Below, one piece after another: positions 9,979 to 10,711 of a stretch of DNA of 10,711 bases. Position numbers and translations under genes: made by a program. Below the pieces are notes generated by a model that worked only from the letters and a program-made list of their open reading frames with translations, did no database searches and was not told where the DNA came from. Source of the stretch: Pseudomonadota bacterium (GTDB lineage Bacteria > Pseudomonadota > Alphaproteobacteria > Rhizobiales > Xanthobacteraceae); NCBI GenBank assembly GCA_023390695.1, contig JAEWCJ010000394.1:1-10711 (forward strand), read 5' to 3'. Numbering within the stretch: the stretch's first letter is position 1; every line of letters starts with the position of its first letter.

Positions 9979-9994
9979 TTTTTCACGTGAAACA
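9979..9994. promoter_or_regulatory. parS: parS-like chromosome-partitioning site
   Basis: The 16 bases TTTTTCACGTGAAACA match the ParB-binding consensus TGTTTCACGTGAAACA at 15 positions; only position 2 differs (T for G). The core TTTCACGTGAAA is a perfect 12-base palindrome and the right half-site is perfect. In alphaproteobacteria such sites cluster near the replication origin and load ParB to segregate the chromosome. Here it lies in non-coding DNA, about 185 bases before the fpr start. A match this long is very unlikely by chance in one window, but no parAB or gidAB genes are visible to confirm the setting. Confidence 0.75.
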
Positions 9995-10177
9995 TCGCCG
10001 ATTGACCTGCGCAATCAGCGGCTTCGCGGCCGCCGCAGCAAAAAAGCCTCAGCAACGCCGCCCTGCGAGAATCGAAATCCTGGTTCCGCCGCGTCTTTGG
10101 TATTCAAAATGCCGGAAATCTTGCCTATCTGATCCCAAATCCGCGTTCTTCCAGTCTTCGCATCCGGTCATCGTCCC

Positions 10178-10711
10178 TTGAGCAATTTCAATAAGGAAAC
10201 GGTCCTCTCCGTCAGGCACTGGACCGACACCCTCTTCTCCTTCACCGCCACCCGCGATCCCTCCTTCCGCTTTCTCAGCGGCCAATTCGCAATGATCGGG
10301 CTGGAGGTCGAAGGCCGTCCGCTGCTGCGCGCCTACAGCATGGCCAGCGCCAATCACGAGGACAATCTGGAATTCTTCTCGATCAAGGTTCCGAACGGCC
10401 CGCTGACCTCCCGGCTGCAGCATCTGAAGGAAGGCGACAGCATCCTGGTCGGCCGCAAGCCGACCGGCACCCTGATCCACGACAACCTGCTGCCGGGCCG
10501 GCGGCTTTACCTGCACGTCGGGCCGGGAAAGCGCCTGCTCTCCATTCTCCATGAGCTTCTGGATCAAACAGAGACAAGGCCGGAAACCTTGTACGCAACA
10601 CACGTTGAACGGACGAAAGAACTCACAGAAGACGCCGCGGCTCTTGCAAAGCGAGGTGCATTTGTCGATATGGATACGGTTGAACCCGGGATTGGACCAG
10701 CGATCCGGAAT
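10178..10711 (+). CDS. fpr: Chimeric frame: ferredoxin--NADP+ reductase N-terminus joined to isoaspartyl-dipeptidase-like amidohydrolase, 3' partial
   Basis: Residues 1 to about 110 (TTG start at 10178, SNFNKETVLSVRHW...) are a bacterial ferredoxin/flavodoxin--NADP+ reductase: the FAD-binding RAYSMAS (51-57), SIKVPNGPLTSRLQ (68-81) and GRKPTGTLIHDNLLPGRRLY (92-111) are all in place. A normal Fpr then continues with the STGTG-type NADP-binding loop. Here, from about L112, the sequence becomes HVGPGKRLLSILHELLD...YATHVER...AKRGAFVDMDT, which matches the metal centre of isoaspartyl dipeptidase (IadA family). H113 and H142 are 29 apart, like zinc ligands H201 and H230 of E. coli IadA. GC falls from about 67% (10381-10500) to about 52% (10541-10710, hand counts), and codon choice changes (ACA, AGG, GTT, AAA). 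The frame is open to the window edge. The NADP-binding half of Fpr is absent, so it cannot be a working reductase as read. The TTG start has no clear Shine-Dalgarno sequence. Confidence 0.8.
   Translation, partial: MSNFNKETVLSVRHWTDTLFSFTATRDPSFRFLSGQFAMIGLEVEGRPLLRAYSMASANHEDNLEFFSIKVPNGPLTSRLQHLKEGDSILVGRKPTGTLIHDNLLPGRRLYLHVGPGKRLLSILHELLDQTETRPETLYATHVERTKELTEDAAALAKRGAFVDMDTVEPGIGPAIRN

Larger units (their letters stand above)
9825..10177. other. 353-base intergenic region holding the palindrome and parS
   Basis: No convincing gene lies between the UPF0104 gene and fpr. Besides the palindrome and the parS-like site, a TTGACC (10002-10007) resembles a -35 box, but no -10 lies at the right distance. 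Bases 10085-10140 are less GC-rich (TATTCAAAAT, GATCCCAAAT), which suits a promoter for fpr without defining one. A 64-codon frame from GTG 9987 to 10181 has no recognisable product. Confidence 0.5.

Noticed and set aside
8718..10055. Long minus-strand frame beginning upstream of parS (contains MFHVKK)
   Set aside because: The MFHVK string is simply the parS palindrome translated, reminiscent of rsmG starts, but what follows is not RsmG and it opposes the UPF0104 gene.
9987..10181. 64-codon plus-strand frame overlapping the fpr start
   Set aside because: GTG start inside parS, no ribosome-binding site, no recognisable motif; its stop overlaps the fpr TTG only by chance as far as can be seen.

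Overview
The window is GC-rich (roughly two-thirds GC by eye, apart from the last ~200 bases) and densely packed. Its gene content is typical of an alphaproteobacterium, probably of the Hyphomicrobiales/Rhizobiales: a TRAP transporter operon, a hybrid histidine kinase next to a class III adenylate cyclase, a DivK-like single-domain receiver, and a near-consensus chromosomal parS site. The order is inferred from style, not proven. I see no RNA gene, CRISPR array, insertion sequence or phage gene.

Layout. (1) Bases 2-2292, plus strand: a TRAP transporter operon in progress, with the small permease (dctQ type, 5' end outside the window), the large permease (dctM type) and a MarR-family regulator. 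The solute-binding protein is not in the window. (2) Bases 2285-7034, minus strand: a signalling cassette read from high to low coordinates. It holds a membrane hybrid histidine kinase with two C-terminal receivers, a stand-alone receiver, and a receiver-linked class III adenylate cyclase that also carries two histidine-kinase dimerisation-like hairpins. It converges on the MarR gene with an 8-base overlap of the 3' ends. (3) Bases 7177-8622, minus strand: an MFS transporter of the folate/biopterin (BT1) type, interrupted by an in-frame TAA early in the protein. (4) Bases 8814-9824, plus strand: an integral membrane protein of the lysylphosphatidylglycerol-synthase transmembrane (UPF0104) family. 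(5) Bases 9825-10177: an intergenic stretch with an 88-base imperfect palindrome and a 15/16 match to the parS consensus. (6) Bases 10178-10711: a frame that begins as ferredoxin--NADP+ reductase (fpr). At about 10505-10516 it changes in frame into a piece of an isoaspartyl-dipeptidase-like amidohydrolase with much lower GC.

How it works together. The central cassette reads as a phosphorelay that could convert an extracytoplasmic signal into cAMP: kinase to its two receivers, to the small receiver and the cyclase's receiver, and then to cyclase activity. All six canonical class IIIa catalytic residues of the cyclase are present. The transporter operon and its MarR regulator are probably a separate uptake unit. 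The points most deserving a second look are the chimeric frame at the right end (real recombination or an assembly join), the nonsense codon in the MFS gene, the parS site, the tandem HisKA-like hairpins of the cyclase, and two independent small tandem duplications that copied ribosome-binding sites.
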